A stretch of DNA of 64,000 nucleotides from Desulfovibrio litoralis DSM 11393 (GTDB lineage Bacteria; Desulfobacterota; Desulfovibrionia; Desulfovibrionales; Desulfovibrionaceae), in the NCBI RefSeq assembly GCF_900143255.1, contig NZ_FRDI01000004.1:250418-314417 (forward strand), written 5' to 3'. This document shows positions 18,748-27,301 of this stretch, in pieces. The stretch's first letter is position 1. Each line of letters begins with the position of its first letter. Under the pieces are notes generated by a model. That model was not told the origin of the DNA and ran no database searches. It was given only the letters and a program-made list of their open reading frames with translations. A program made the position numbers and the translations under genes.

Positions 18748-19332
18748 ATGAATATTAAAAAGCGTATGACGCTTCATTTTGAAGAGGGATTAAAATTTAT
18801 CGGAAACTGCCTTCCGATGAGTTTAGGTATGTTGTGGCGAAGATTTTTATATGGTTTTTTTTTGCAACAAAGTGGCAGTAAGTTAAGAGTTGGTTCAGCC
18901 GTTAGCATTCAAGGTTTAAAAAATATTATTCTTGGCAATAATGTCAGTTTTAACCGATTTTCCTCATTATATGCCTCTCGTGGAGAAATAAACCTTGGAA
19001 ACAATGTTTTTCTTGGTGATTTTTCGTCAATTAATGCTAATGATGCACACGTTAAAATTGGTTCAAATGTTGCGATAGGTCCTATGACTATTATTCAAGG
19101 GGCAAATCATAATTTTCAGCGTCATGATATTCCGATAGTAGACCAAGGACATATAGAAAGCAGGGTAGAAATTGCTGATGATGTCTGGATTGGTGCAAAG
19201 TCCGTGATTTTACCCGGAGTTAAAATAGGGACGGGGGCTGTTGTTGGTGCCGGTTCTATTGTAACTAAAGATGTTCCTGATTTTGCTATTGTTGCCGGAG
19301 TGCCTGCTAAGATAATAAAAATGCGTAAATAA
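18748..19332 (+). CDS. hexapeptide-repeat acyltransferase (WbbJ/CatB type)
   Basis: 194 residues with left-handed beta-helix repeats ([LIV]-G-x-x-x): [60 protein letters not shown], then the family end [10 protein letters not shown]. Such enzymes O-acetylate saccharides. The 5-bp gap after the KdsB-like gene suggests that the acceptor is a surface-polysaccharide or LPS sugar. An amphipathic N-terminus ([18 protein letters not shown]) may touch the membrane. Confidence 0.82.
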   Translation: MNIKKRMTLHFEEGLKFIGNCLPMSLGMLWRRFLYGFFLQQSGSKLRVGSAVSIQGLKNIILGNNVSFNRFSSLYASRGEINLGNNVFLGDFSSINANDAHVKIGSNVAIGPMTIIQGANHNFQRHDIPIVDQGHIESRVEIADDVWIGAKSVILPGVKIGTGAVVGAGSIVTKDVPDFAIVAGVPAKIIKMRK

Positions 19333-19377
19333 TTTGAAGCTATTTTCAGTTTTGCATCTTATTAATAAAAGTAAAAT

Positions 19378-19416
19378 AAAAAACGACTCTGACCGAACAA
19401 GCTAGAGTCGTTTTTG
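19378..19416 (+). terminator. terminator of the kdsB-like/acyltransferase unit
   Basis: AAAAACGACTCT pairs with AGAGTCGTTTTT, followed by more T. Confidence 0.9.
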
Positions 19417-19721
19417 TTTTTTTGAAAAAGCCTAACTCTATAAAAAGTTAATTTTTTATAGGTGTTATATTAATAAAATTTTAGCTTTAGGGATATAGTA
19501 ATATTTCATATAAAAAAACAGATAGTTTAAATTACAGCAATTGCATAGGTAACTGATACATTAAACTTGTTATATGTTTTTTTCTATATCCCTTTAAGCC
19601 AAATACCAAATGCATAATATTGAATTTATAACAAAAAGTTATAATTATTGTTTATCGTAAATCGATATTTTATACAAGTTGTAATTTTGTTTAAGCAAAA
19701 GGCAGTAATAACAAACGTTTT
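19417..19721. other. gene-free stretch with an imperfect long inverted repeat
   Basis: No coding frame is supported. It holds a short A/T hairpin (19438-19461) and a larger inverted repeat: GCTTTAGGGATATAG at 19484-19498 against CTATATCCCTTTAAGC at 19584-19599 (one-base indel). About 85 bases lie between the arms and can pair partly themselves. It could be a small structured RNA, a relic MITE or a protein-binding region; nothing decides between these. Confidence 0.4.
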
Positions 19722-20009
19722 TTAGTTTACTTTATATGACCAATAAGAAAAAGCTTTACCTTTAGTTACCTTTGTTCCTTGAAATATGTCGACATATTTA
19801 CGTCTTTCCAACCAACGAACTGATTCGGTAACGGTTTTCATTTCTCCGGGGATATTTCTCATGTCTAGAGCTTTGCTTCCCAAGATTTTTAATGAGTTAA
19901 CGATTTTGATTGCGAGTAAAGAAGGATATTCTTCTTCTGTTGTAATTAAATCAGTTGTTAATTGTATAATATCTTCTTCAAACTGAATAGTATTAGTGCT
20001 TCCTTGCAT
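19722..20009 (-). CDS. small protein of unknown function
   Basis: 95 residues, cytoplasmic, no family recognised. The pattern (acidic helical N-terminus, then MKTVTESVRWLERRKYVDIFQG) could be a winged-helix-like or replication-repressor-like small domain, but I cannot name it. An AGGG ribosome site precedes the ATG and the next upstream gene on this strand is about 200 bp away, so it is probably its own unit. Confidence 0.55.
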   Translation of the reverse strand: MQGSTNTIQFEEDIIQLTTDLITTEEEYPSLLAIKIVNSLKILGSKALDMRNIPGEMKTVTESVRWLERRKYVDIFQGTKVTKGKAFSYWSYKVN

Positions 20010-20205
20010 AATGTTTCCCTACCCTTTTTTTAAAATTTATTCATACTGTAAGTACAATATGAAGCTGGCTGTATTGTACTGTTCGGCATAAATTTAATAA
20101 ACTTTAGAAAAAGTCTAGAGATTTTTAAAAAATATTTAACTAATGCTTATCTATATGATATGATTGAAATAAAACAGTTGTTTGAGGTGTTTATTTTGCC
20201 TTTTA

Positions 20206-20913
20206 TTACTCATAAATACCAAAATCAACATTACCCTTAGCTTTGTTTTTGCTAAATCTGGCGGCATGTTCTTTTTTGTTGTTTGTTATTTTTTTAAATA
20301 TTCCGTCGTCTTTGTTATATTCAAACAGCTCTCCGTTCTCAATATCAAAGTACCAACCAAAGAGGCTTAGAGTTCCTTTTTCTATAGCATCTTTTATAAA
20401 AGGAAAGGACATTAAGTTTTTAAGCGAGAGGATAATAGAATATTGTTCTGCTGCTCTTTGGCGTGTTTTTGATGAAGAGTTAGGAAGTTTTTGCAAAACT
20501 TCAAGCTTGGCGGGTAGGGCGAGAGAAATCCAAGGAGCCAAAAATCCCTTTGCATTTGGATTAAAATCATCACGCATCAATGTTTTTATTCCACCACAAA
20601 ATGAATGCCCGAGAATTATAATGCTTTGAACTTTTAAATTGCAAACTGCAAATTCTAAGGCGGCGCTAACCCCGTGAAGCCCGGCATCATCTTCATAAGG
20701 AGGGATAAGGTTGGCGACATTTCTTGAAACAAATATGTCGCCGGGTTCACACCCCATTAATAAAGCCGGGTCTACACGAGAGTCTGAACAGCCTATGACC
20801 ATCGTTTGCGGTTCTTGTCCGTATTTTAGGTTGGTAAAACTTGATTCACCGTGTTTGAAGTGTTGTTCTTGGAATTCCAAAAATCCGTCAATAAACTTTT
20901 GTATCGTGTGCAT
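20206..20913 (-). CDS. beta-class carbonic anhydrase
   Basis: 235 residues. The zinc ligands of beta carbonic anhydrase are all present: Cys42 in GCSDSR with the Asp44-Arg46 dyad, and His103-x2-Cys106 in LGHSFCGG. It interconverts CO2 and bicarbonate in the cytoplasm. A charged, Lys-rich C-terminal tail is unusual but harmless. It is monocistronic and divergent from the Tim44-domain gene. Confidence 0.93.
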   Translation of the reverse strand: MHTIQKFIDGFLEFQEQHFKHGESSFTNLKYGQEPQTMVIGCSDSRVDPALLMGCEPGDIFVSRNVANLIPPYEDDAGLHGVSAALEFAVCNLKVQSIIILGHSFCGGIKTLMRDDFNPNAKGFLAPWISLALPAKLEVLQKLPNSSSKTRQRAAEQYSIILSLKNLMSFPFIKDAIEKGTLSLFGWYFDIENGELFEYNKDDGIFKKITNNKKEHAARFSKNKAKGNVDFGIYE

Positions 20914-21128
20914 ATTATTAAAAAAACCTTATATTTTATTTTTGTGTAATATAACTTAAAACCTTGTATTGATTGTAACATTATGTTTATTTTATCTACA
21001 ATGCCAATCAAAGGCAATCTTTTTATTTTTTCTAATGATAAATGTTTTTCACTGAATTAATCAACTTGTTTGAAATGCTTATATCTGATATAAAGATTAA
21101 AAATATATATAATAGGTGTTTTGCAACT

Positions 21129-22130
21129 ATGAAAAAAATAACTATGAAAAAAATTGTTTTAAGTCTTTTTATTTTATTGTTTACAATTAGTCTTTCTTTA
21201 ACGTTGTTTGAAGATTCCGAAGCCAAGCGTTTTGGTGGTGGAAGATCTTTTGGTGGAAGTCGTAGCTATAGCCAACCCGCACCAAAACCAACAACGCCAA
21301 ATCGTGATTCAAATCAACAATATCGTGATAGCAACCAGCAAAACACAAAACCTAATCAGGCTAATCCAAACTCCGTTCCTCCACAAGGTAGTCGCTTTGG
21401 TGGAATGGGCGGTATGTTAGGTGGTTTGTTAATGGGTGGATTACTGGGCAGTATGTTGTTTGGTGGTGCTTTTGGCGGTATAGGTTTTTTAGATATTTTA
21501 CTGATTGGTTTGGTTCTTTTTTTCGGGTTGCGTTTTTTGCGTTCTCGCATGGCTGCCAAAGAAAATCTTGGTTTTCAAGGGGCGGGGAACTCGTCGGGTA
21601 GTCATACAAGGTCAGCTCGTGAAGAATGGGAAGCCTTGAAAAATAAAATGACAACTCCAAGTTCATCACCTCAGGGTAATTCTTCTTTTGCAAATTCTTC
21701 TCAGGCAGATAGCCGGGCAGATAATCAGAATGATAACTCTTTTGGGGGTGGAAGTTTAGATTTGCCGAAAGGTTTTGATGTAAAAGATTTTATAGAAGGT
21801 GCAAAAACAGCTTATATAAAAATTCAAGAGGGTTGGGATCAAAGAGATGTTTCTCATATCAGCTTTTTACTTACGCCCGAAATGATGCTTCAGGTGCGTA
21901 AACAGCTAGAAGAAAGCTTGAAAAAGGGTAAAACGGAACTGTTGAAAATTGATGCTGAACTTGTGAGCTTTAAACAAAACAACGATAAAGATGAAGCCGG
22001 CGTTTATTTTGCTGTTTTAATGCTTGAAGATGAGAACCAAGAATCTTTTACTGCTCATGAACTTTGGACTTTTGTGCGTGATAAAGGAGAAAATTGGCTT
22101 TTAGACGGTATTCAACAGATAGAAGAATAA
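21129..22130 (+). CDS. Tim44-like domain membrane protein
   Basis: About 333 residues. Signal/TM segment (residues 8-27), a Gly/Ser/Gln/Asn-rich low-complexity region (FGGGRSFGGSRSY), a very Gly-rich hydrophobic segment that can cross the membrane (GGMLGGLLMGGLLG onward, then LLIGLVLFFGLRFL), a linker, and a C-terminal Tim44-like alpha+beta domain (DVKDFIEGAKTAYIKIQEGWDQRD, LTPEMMLQVRKQLEE, ELWTFVRDKGENWLLDGIQQIE). Bacterial members are cell-envelope proteins of unclear role. The frame is open to 21042; I prefer the ATG at 21129 because it leads straight into the signal sequence. Confidence 0.85.
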   Translation: MKKITMKKIVLSLFILLFTISLSLTLFEDSEAKRFGGGRSFGGSRSYSQPAPKPTTPNRDSNQQYRDSNQQNTKPNQANPNSVPPQGSRFGGMGGMLGGLLMGGLLGSMLFGGAFGGIGFLDILLIGLVLFFGLRFLRSRMAAKENLGFQGAGNSSGSHTRSAREEWEALKNKMTTPSSSPQGNSSFANSSQADSRADNQNDNSFGGGSLDLPKGFDVKDFIEGAKTAYIKIQEGWDQRDVSHISFLLTPEMMLQVRKQLEESLKKGKTELLKIDAELVSFKQNNDKDEAGVYFAVLMLEDENQESFTAHELWTFVRDKGENWLLDGIQQIEE

Positions 22131-22233
22131 TTGAGATGAAATTATATATTGGTCATAACTATGGTTATAGCATTTTTCTATGTTACTCTAGTTTTGACCA
22201 GTTTTTTATTTTATCCCAATAAAAATAGAAATT

Positions 22234-22557
22234 ATGACTAGAATGTGGGGCGTAAACCCTAAAAAAATGTGTAGAAAACACCTACTTGGAGAACATGTGG
22301 AAATGCACATGCTGGCTTCTTCTATAGATACAGGGCGTTCTGTGAAGGGTTTTCAAGACAATAATTGCCTTGATGCTCCATTAATAGAAGAAAGACACAA
22401 CCAGCTTGCAGACGAAATGTTGAGGCGAGGCTATAAACATAACAGCCCACTTTATCATCAGAACAACTTAGCATCTACACCCATTGATGTTGACGCTTCG
22501 TATAAAGAATTAATCGCTCGATGTCGTGAATGTTATAAGCTCTCACTTGAAGGCTAA
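22234..22557 (+). CDS. DenV-like pyrimidine-dimer DNA glycosylase family protein
   Basis: 107 residues. MTRMWGVNPKKMCRKHLLGEHVEMHM aligns without gaps to the N-terminus of T4 endonuclease V: Thr2 (the nucleophile after Met removal), His16, Glu20 and Glu23 (the catalytic acid) are at the same residue numbers. The C-terminal half has RHNQLADEMLRRGYKH, matching the helix of the family. It is somewhat shorter than T4 DenV (138). Role: base-excision or incision at UV dimers, or a relative with another target. No phage genes flank it. Confidence 0.7.
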   Translation: MTRMWGVNPKKMCRKHLLGEHVEMHMLASSIDTGRSVKGFQDNNCLDAPLIEERHNQLADEMLRRGYKHNSPLYHQNNLASTPIDVDASYKELIARCRECYKLSLEG

Positions 22558-22641
22558 ATATAAAATCATTTTAATTTGATAGTGATGTTCAAGGTTATCT
22601 TTTTTTTTAATTTGTAGCATTAACTTATAAGGAAAAACTTA

Positions 22642-23649
22642 ATGCCTTTGCCTGTTGTAAATATTACAATCCCTGTGTTTAACCGTTTTCATCTTACACA
22701 AAAAACGATTCTATCTTTACGTCGTTGTTCTCAACGCATTCCTTTTGTTATAACAGTTGTTGATAATGGAAGTGAACCTGATCTTGCTCAACGACTTGTT
22801 GAGTTTTACAAAGACGGTATTATCGACCATTTATTCAGATTGCCGGAAAATATGGGAATTTCTTGTGCTGCCAATATTGGTTGGCAACTTGTTGAGGCTC
22901 CTTTTTACATGAAGCTCGATAACGATATTCAAATTCTTGATCCTGAATGGTTAATTAAACTTTTTCGTCTTTGGTCGCATGGACAACCACTTTCTACTCT
23001 TTCTCCTGTTTGGTTGAATGGAGCAGTTCTTTCTGATCTTTCTTCTGTATGTGAAGACGATAAAAAATTGTTTGAACATGCACAAAGTATTCATACCCCT
23101 GATGGAATTTTGGGGTTTTGTGAAACAAATGGTGCCGGTGCAGGAATTCTTATTCCAAAAGCCTTATCTGACGTGTTAGGACTTTGGAACGAAGATTATG
23201 GATTATATGGAGCAGAAGATGGAGATTACGGTTTGCGTATGGTTTGTTCCGGTTTTCCGCAATATCTTTATTTGGCAACAGGGTTGACAGAGCATCTTGG
23301 AGCAGTGAGTAATGAAAGTTGGGAAGTTGATAGAAAAAAAGAACACAGAAACTTGTTTATCGACCCTCAAGGCGGGTTAGGGCTTTTTAAAATCAATCAC
23401 TATCTTTATAGTCAACACATTCGTACATGTAAAGTGCCTTTGCGTTATGAAGTTGTTGATATTGACAGTAATAATGCTGTGCGTTTGGCTGAACGAGAAG
23501 AATATTTACGCGTTCGTAAGGCTTTGACAAAATGTAAATATCTTTTAGATAAACAAGTAGATGAAAAAGGTAAATATGCTATTTTTGATCCTGAGTTTGT
23601 TGCTCTTTTAAAGAATATTATGGCTCGTTGTGGTCAGAGCTGTTCCTAA
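22642..23649 (+). CDS. family 2 glycosyltransferase
   Basis: 335 residues with a GT-A fold: NITIPVFNRFHLT at the N-terminus, VVDNGSEPD for nucleotide binding, the metal-binding LDNDIQ (DxD-type), and WNEDYGLYGAEDGDYGLR as the acceptor-side ED motif. Cytoplasmic, no membrane anchor. Donor and acceptor cannot be named. The gene stands alone, not in an LPS cluster. Confidence 0.82.
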   Translation: MPLPVVNITIPVFNRFHLTQKTILSLRRCSQRIPFVITVVDNGSEPDLAQRLVEFYKDGIIDHLFRLPENMGISCAANIGWQLVEAPFYMKLDNDIQILDPEWLIKLFRLWSHGQPLSTLSPVWLNGAVLSDLSSVCEDDKKLFEHAQSIHTPDGILGFCETNGAGAGILIPKALSDVLGLWNEDYGLYGAEDGDYGLRMVCSGFPQYLYLATGLTEHLGAVSNESWEVDRKKEHRNLFIDPQGGLGLFKINHYLYSQHIRTCKVPLRYEVVDIDSNNAVRLAEREEYLRVRKALTKCKYLLDKQVDEKGKYAIFDPEFVALLKNIMARCGQSCS

Positions 23650-23977
23650 TATTATGTTCTATTAATATAAAACTAAAGTAATTTTTGATAAAAGTACGGC
23701 ATAGTATTTTTTCTGGCGCAATGACTAGAATCGAGGTTTATTTTTGATGTTTTTAAAAATTAATTTATAGATGGCTTCTTGTTTATTATTAAGCCTAAGT
23801 TCAAATTTTTTCAGTTTGAATTTGTGTTAAATTAATACAAAAAAAGTTTTATTATTTGGTGTAATTTTGCTTCTGAAATTTTTGATCGAAAATATACTTG
23901 TTTTTCATTGTCATAACTGGTTTTATAGCACTTTTTTAATGCTGTTTTTTTAATATGATTTATTGAAAGAGGTATTG
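23650..23977. other. gene-free stretch
   Basis: No coding frame, RNA gene or clear terminator is seen. It is very A/T-rich and contains one small hairpin TTCAAA/TTTGAA near 23810-23830. Confidence 0.5.
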
Positions 23978-24400
23978 TTGAACTTGGAAAATATATATTT
24001 TATAGTCATTTATTCACTTTTTGTAACGTTTTTGGTGGTGATTTCTTTTTTTGTCAACCTGGGAATATGTTTTTTAGGTGTAAAATTTTTTAAATTCAAG
24101 CCTATCGCTTTGATTAGTATCACTTTAATGTTAAGTGTTTTATTTTATTTGGGTTTGGGAATAGTTTTTGGGGTATATGCTGTTAAAGGTGAAGACTTTA
24201 ATTTTTTTGTCTTCTTGTTTTGGGTTGGAATTTCTATTGCACATTTTTTCTTTGAGAGTCTTGTTAATAAAAAACCTGAATTATTAATGTATTTATTAGC
24301 CCCCAAAGGTTTTAAGTTACACTTATTAACAGAGTTGTTTCGGTGGTTTTTTCTTGTGTGGATATTTTTTCTTGTGTGGATATTTTTTCTCCATCCGTAG
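23978..24400 (+). CDS. small hydrophobic membrane protein, unknown
   Basis: About 140 residues with four hydrophobic segments (roughly 5-30, 38-62, 75-95, 118-138); no family recognised. There is no ATG at the start. AGAGG at 23968-23972 points to the TTG at 23978 (TTG at 23963 and 23975 are alternatives). Near the stop an 18-bp perfect tandem duplication repeats the residues FFLVWI. The weak start and phenylalanine-rich composition leave some doubt, but the length in a stop-rich A/T context favours a real gene. Confidence 0.5.
   Translation: MNLENIYFIVIYSLFVTFLVVISFFVNLGICFLGVKFFKFKPIALISITLMLSVLFYLGLGIVFGVYAVKGEDFNFFVFLFWVGISIAHFFFESLVNKKPELLMYLLAPKGFKLHLLTELFRWFFLVWIFFLVWIFFLHP
24347..24390 (+). 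repeat. 18-bp tandem repeat inside the small membrane protein
   Basis: Unit TTTTTTCTTGTGTGGATA at 24347-24364 and 24365-24382 plus eight further bases. In frame, so it adds six residues per copy and could vary in number. Confidence 0.85.
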
Positions 24401-24484
24401 TTTAAGCATCTTTTTGGTTGCTTATATCTAATAATACCTTTATATTAGATAACAGTAGACTATATAGTTGAATTCGGAGTATAT

Positions 24485-26329
24485 ATGAAAGAACATTCTG
24501 CTAAGATAGATGATCAATCAAAGCCTCATATTAACCTGTTAGACCGGTGGAATGCCCCTTTACCCGAAACAAGAGTATTAGACACCTCTTTTTTGCCATC
24601 ATCTTTATCGTCTATTCCGTCAGTTTTTGTTAGTCTTTTAAAGAAAACCTTATATATAAACAGATTGATGGAATTGTTTTATACAATTCCTCCTTGTTCT
24701 TCGGCGTTGGATTTTGCTGAAAACAGTTTAAAAGTTATGAATGTATCACTTAAGTGTGATGAAAATTTCGCTGAATCTATTCCTAAAGAAGGTCCTTTAG
24801 TGATAGTCAGTAACCACCCATTTGGCGGTATTGACGGATTGGCATTACTACTTGCTTTATTGCCACATCGACCTGATTTAAAGTTGTTGGTAAATTCAGC
24901 TTTGGGGATATTTCCTGATTTACGCAGTGCTTGCTTTCCTTTGGATATTCTTTCGGCAAGTTCTTCAGCTTTGTCAGTGAATAGTTCTTCACTGAGAGCT
25001 GCGGGAAGCTATTTACAACAAGGCGGGGCTGTTGGTCTTTTTCCGTCCGGTACAGTGTCTTATTGGCGAAGAGGAAAGGGAGTTGTTGACCCTGATTGGC
25101 AAATGGCGGCGGCTCGTTTGGCAAAGCGCTATAATGCACAAGTTTTACCCTTGTTTTTTCATGGTAATAATAGTTTGCTATTTAATGTCTTTGGTTGCCT
25201 TCATCCTTTATTGCGAACCGTGATGTTACCTCGAGAGTTTTATAATTGTCGAGGCAAAACTTTAAGGTTGAGTAGTGGGCGGGTTGTTGATCCTAGTGCT
25301 TTAAATCTTTTAAAAAACCCTGAGTCTATTACTGCATATTTGCGTATGCGTTGTTACGCTTTGGCAGAAAAAAACAACAAACAACTGTCTAAAACCAAAA
25401 TAGTTGATAACAGACCAATGGAACCTGTTGCTGAAGCTCATGATCCTAAACTTATTATAGAAGCTATAGCCAAACTTCCGCCCAAAAGCCTTTTGGTAGA
25501 AGAGGGTGATTATGCCGTCTATTCGATAAGAGGTGGCGAGTCGCCTATTTTATTGGAAGAGCTTGGGGCTTTAAGGGAAGCAACTTTTCGCATGGTCGGA
25601 GAAGGTTCGGGTAAGTCAAGAGACCTCGATATTTATGATCATAAATATTATCATCTGCTTTTGTGGCATAAAAAAGATGCTTGTTTAGTCGGGGCGTATC
25701 GTCTTGGCAAGGTCCAAGAAATTTTAGCAGAAAGCGGAGAAGCCGGGCTTTATACCAGCACGCTTTTTCGTATGAGTCCTGAGTTTTTTAGGCGTTATGA
25801 AAACTCATTAGAGCTTGGGCGTGCTGTGGTTCACCCAAATTATCAACGTGAGTATTACCCCTTGATGATGCTGTGGAAAGGAATAGGGCGTTTTTTATTG
25901 AGGCATGATGATATTCACTGTTTATTCGGACCTGTGAGTTTAAGTCTTGATTATACTCCGGCTTCCTTAGGTACTGTTGTAGAGTATTTACAAACTCAAT
26001 GTGGCAGTACTGAACTTTCAAGTATGGTGCGCGGAAGGACAATTCCTGATAAATTACTGAGTTCCGCAAAAGATATTCCTTTGCCCGATACATTAAATTA
26101 TAACGGTTTAGTGGCGTTGGTGAAAGATATTGAGGGTGGAAAGGGAATTCCCGTTTTGTTTAAACATTACCTTAAACTTGGGGGAAAAATAGGGGCGTTT
26201 CATATAGACACAAGCTTTAATACGTTAGACGCTTTTTTACTCATGGATATTGTAAATTCCCCACAACAAATGTTGGAACGCTATATGACCCCGGAAGGAG
26301 CAGAAGCCTTTTTAAAACGTTGGCGTTAG
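24485..26329 (+). CDS. OlsF-like bifunctional acyltransferase (PlsC-like + GNAT)
   Basis: 614 residues. The N-terminal half is a lysophospholipid acyltransferase domain with the catalytic Asn110-His111-x4-Asp116 (NHPFGGID), followed by LFPSGTVSYW in place of the usual Glu-Gly-Thr block. The C-terminal half (from about residue 335) is an Acetyltransf_5/OlsB-like GNAT domain: LREATFRMVGEGSG, YRLG, LELGRAVVHPNYQ, LFGPVSLS. The order matches OlsF, which makes ornithine-type lipids by N- and then O-acylation. The actual amino-acid headgroup is not known. It is a single gene with its own promoter region. Confidence 0.75.
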   Translation: MKEHSAKIDDQSKPHINLLDRWNAPLPETRVLDTSFLPSSLSSIPSVFVSLLKKTLYINRLMELFYTIPPCSSALDFAENSLKVMNVSLKCDENFAESIPKEGPLVIVSNHPFGGIDGLALLLALLPHRPDLKLLVNSALGIFPDLRSACFPLDILSASSSALSVNSSSLRAAGSYLQQGGAVGLFPSGTVSYWRRGKGVVDPDWQMAAARLAKRYNAQVLPLFFHGNNSLLFNVFGCLHPLLRTVMLPREFYNCRGKTLRLSSGRVVDPSALNLLKNPESITAYLRMRCYALAEKNNKQLSKTKIVDNRPMEPVAEAHDPKLIIEAIAKLPPKSLLVEEGDYAVYSIRGGESPILLEELGALREATFRMVGEGSGKSRDLDIYDHKYYHLLLWHKKDACLVGAYRLGKVQEILAESGEAGLYTSTLFRMSPEFFRRYENSLELGRAVVHPNYQREYYPLMMLWKGIGRFLLRHDDIHCLFGPVSLSLDYTPASLGTVVEYLQTQCGSTELSSMVRGRTIPDKLLSSAKDIPLPDTLNYNGLVALVKDIEGGKGIPVLFKHYLKLGGKIGAFHIDTSFNTLDAFLLMDIVNSPQQMLERYMTPEGAEAFLKRWR

Positions 26330-26498
26330 TTGGCTTTGTTTTTGTGTTGTATTAATGTTTTAAGCGTTATAACACTTTGATTTTATTTATAAATAATATA
26401 TGTTAATATGATAGACAAAATTAATTATATAATATATAAATATTGTAAAATTAACAGCGATTATATTTTTATTATTATGATATAATTAGGAGTTGCCG

Positions 26499-27227
26499 AT
26501 GTTCCAGCCAAAACATTCCCTGCCTTTATATTATCAAATTACAGAAGAGTTGCGTACTCGTTTAAAAAACGAAGAATGGAAAGAGGGCGATTTATTCCCC
26601 ACAGATAAATATTGGGCAACTCAATTTAATGTTTCGATAACAACAATAAGACAGGCCTTGGCACAACTTGTAAGCGAAGGTTTTTTATATAGACGGGCAG
26701 GTAAAGGAACTTTTGTTCAGCTTTCCAATATTACTGAAAAAGTAGGTAAGTTATCGGGCTTTTTTGATGAAATTAGAGCAAAAGGAAAAGTACCAACTGC
26801 AAAAATTTTGTCTTCCGGAGTGAAAAATTTAGATAGCCACTTACTTTCTCGTTTCCCAATTCTTTCAAGCTTTAAGCAACCGAATTTGTTTTTGATTGAT
26901 AAAAGACAATGTATGAATAATATGCCTGTTGCCAGAGTTTTAAGTTTTTGGCGAGAAGACCTTGGCAGGCAAATAGAAAAATATGATTTAACAACTCACG
27001 GCATGTATGATATTTTAGATATGTTGGGGATTAAAAAAGATTTTGCAGAACAATTTATTAGTGCAGAGGCTGCGAGTCCCGAGTTATCAGAAATTTTGGA
27101 AGTTCCTAAAAAAACACCTTTAATGCGTATGGATCGCCTTTTATACAGCAATAATCAGGTTTTGGAATTTTCCGTTAACTGGTATCGTTCCGATCGTTAT
27201 CGTTATACTTTTAGATTAGACGCATAA
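26499..27227 (+). CDS. GntR-family transcriptional regulator, HutC/UTRA type
   Basis: 242 residues. Winged-helix N-terminus (PLYYQITEELRTRLKNEEW, then LFPTDKYWATQFNVS-ITTIRQALAQL and the wing RRAGKGTFV) and a UTRA effector domain (about 85-240, with VARVLSFWREDLG, ETPLMRMDRLLY-like spacing and EFSVNWYRSDRYRYTF). It senses an unknown small molecule. AGGAG lies six bases before the ATG at 26499, better placed than for the TTG at 26493. The regulated gene is not evident; the upstream acyltransferase is on the same strand. Confidence 0.88.
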   Translation: MFQPKHSLPLYYQITEELRTRLKNEEWKEGDLFPTDKYWATQFNVSITTIRQALAQLVSEGFLYRRAGKGTFVQLSNITEKVGKLSGFFDEIRAKGKVPTAKILSSGVKNLDSHLLSRFPILSSFKQPNLFLIDKRQCMNNMPVARVLSFWREDLGRQIEKYDLTTHGMYDILDMLGIKKDFAEQFISAEAASPELSEILEVPKKTPLMRMDRLLYSNNQVLEFSVNWYRSDRYRYTFRLDA

Positions 27228-27301
27228 AGTTTACAAACATAATTAACTATATTGTTTTATTGAAAAAGCTTTTATTATTTTTTAGATAAAACAAAGTTTA
27301 A

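Noticed and set aside
20182..20959. Plus-strand frames over the carbonic anhydrase gene
   Set aside because: Antisense to a clear enzyme with all zinc ligands.
24424..24452. Hairpin TATCTAATA/TATTAGATA before the acyltransferase gene as a terminator
   Set aside because: It is pure A/T with no T tail, and the small stem is expected by chance in this composition.
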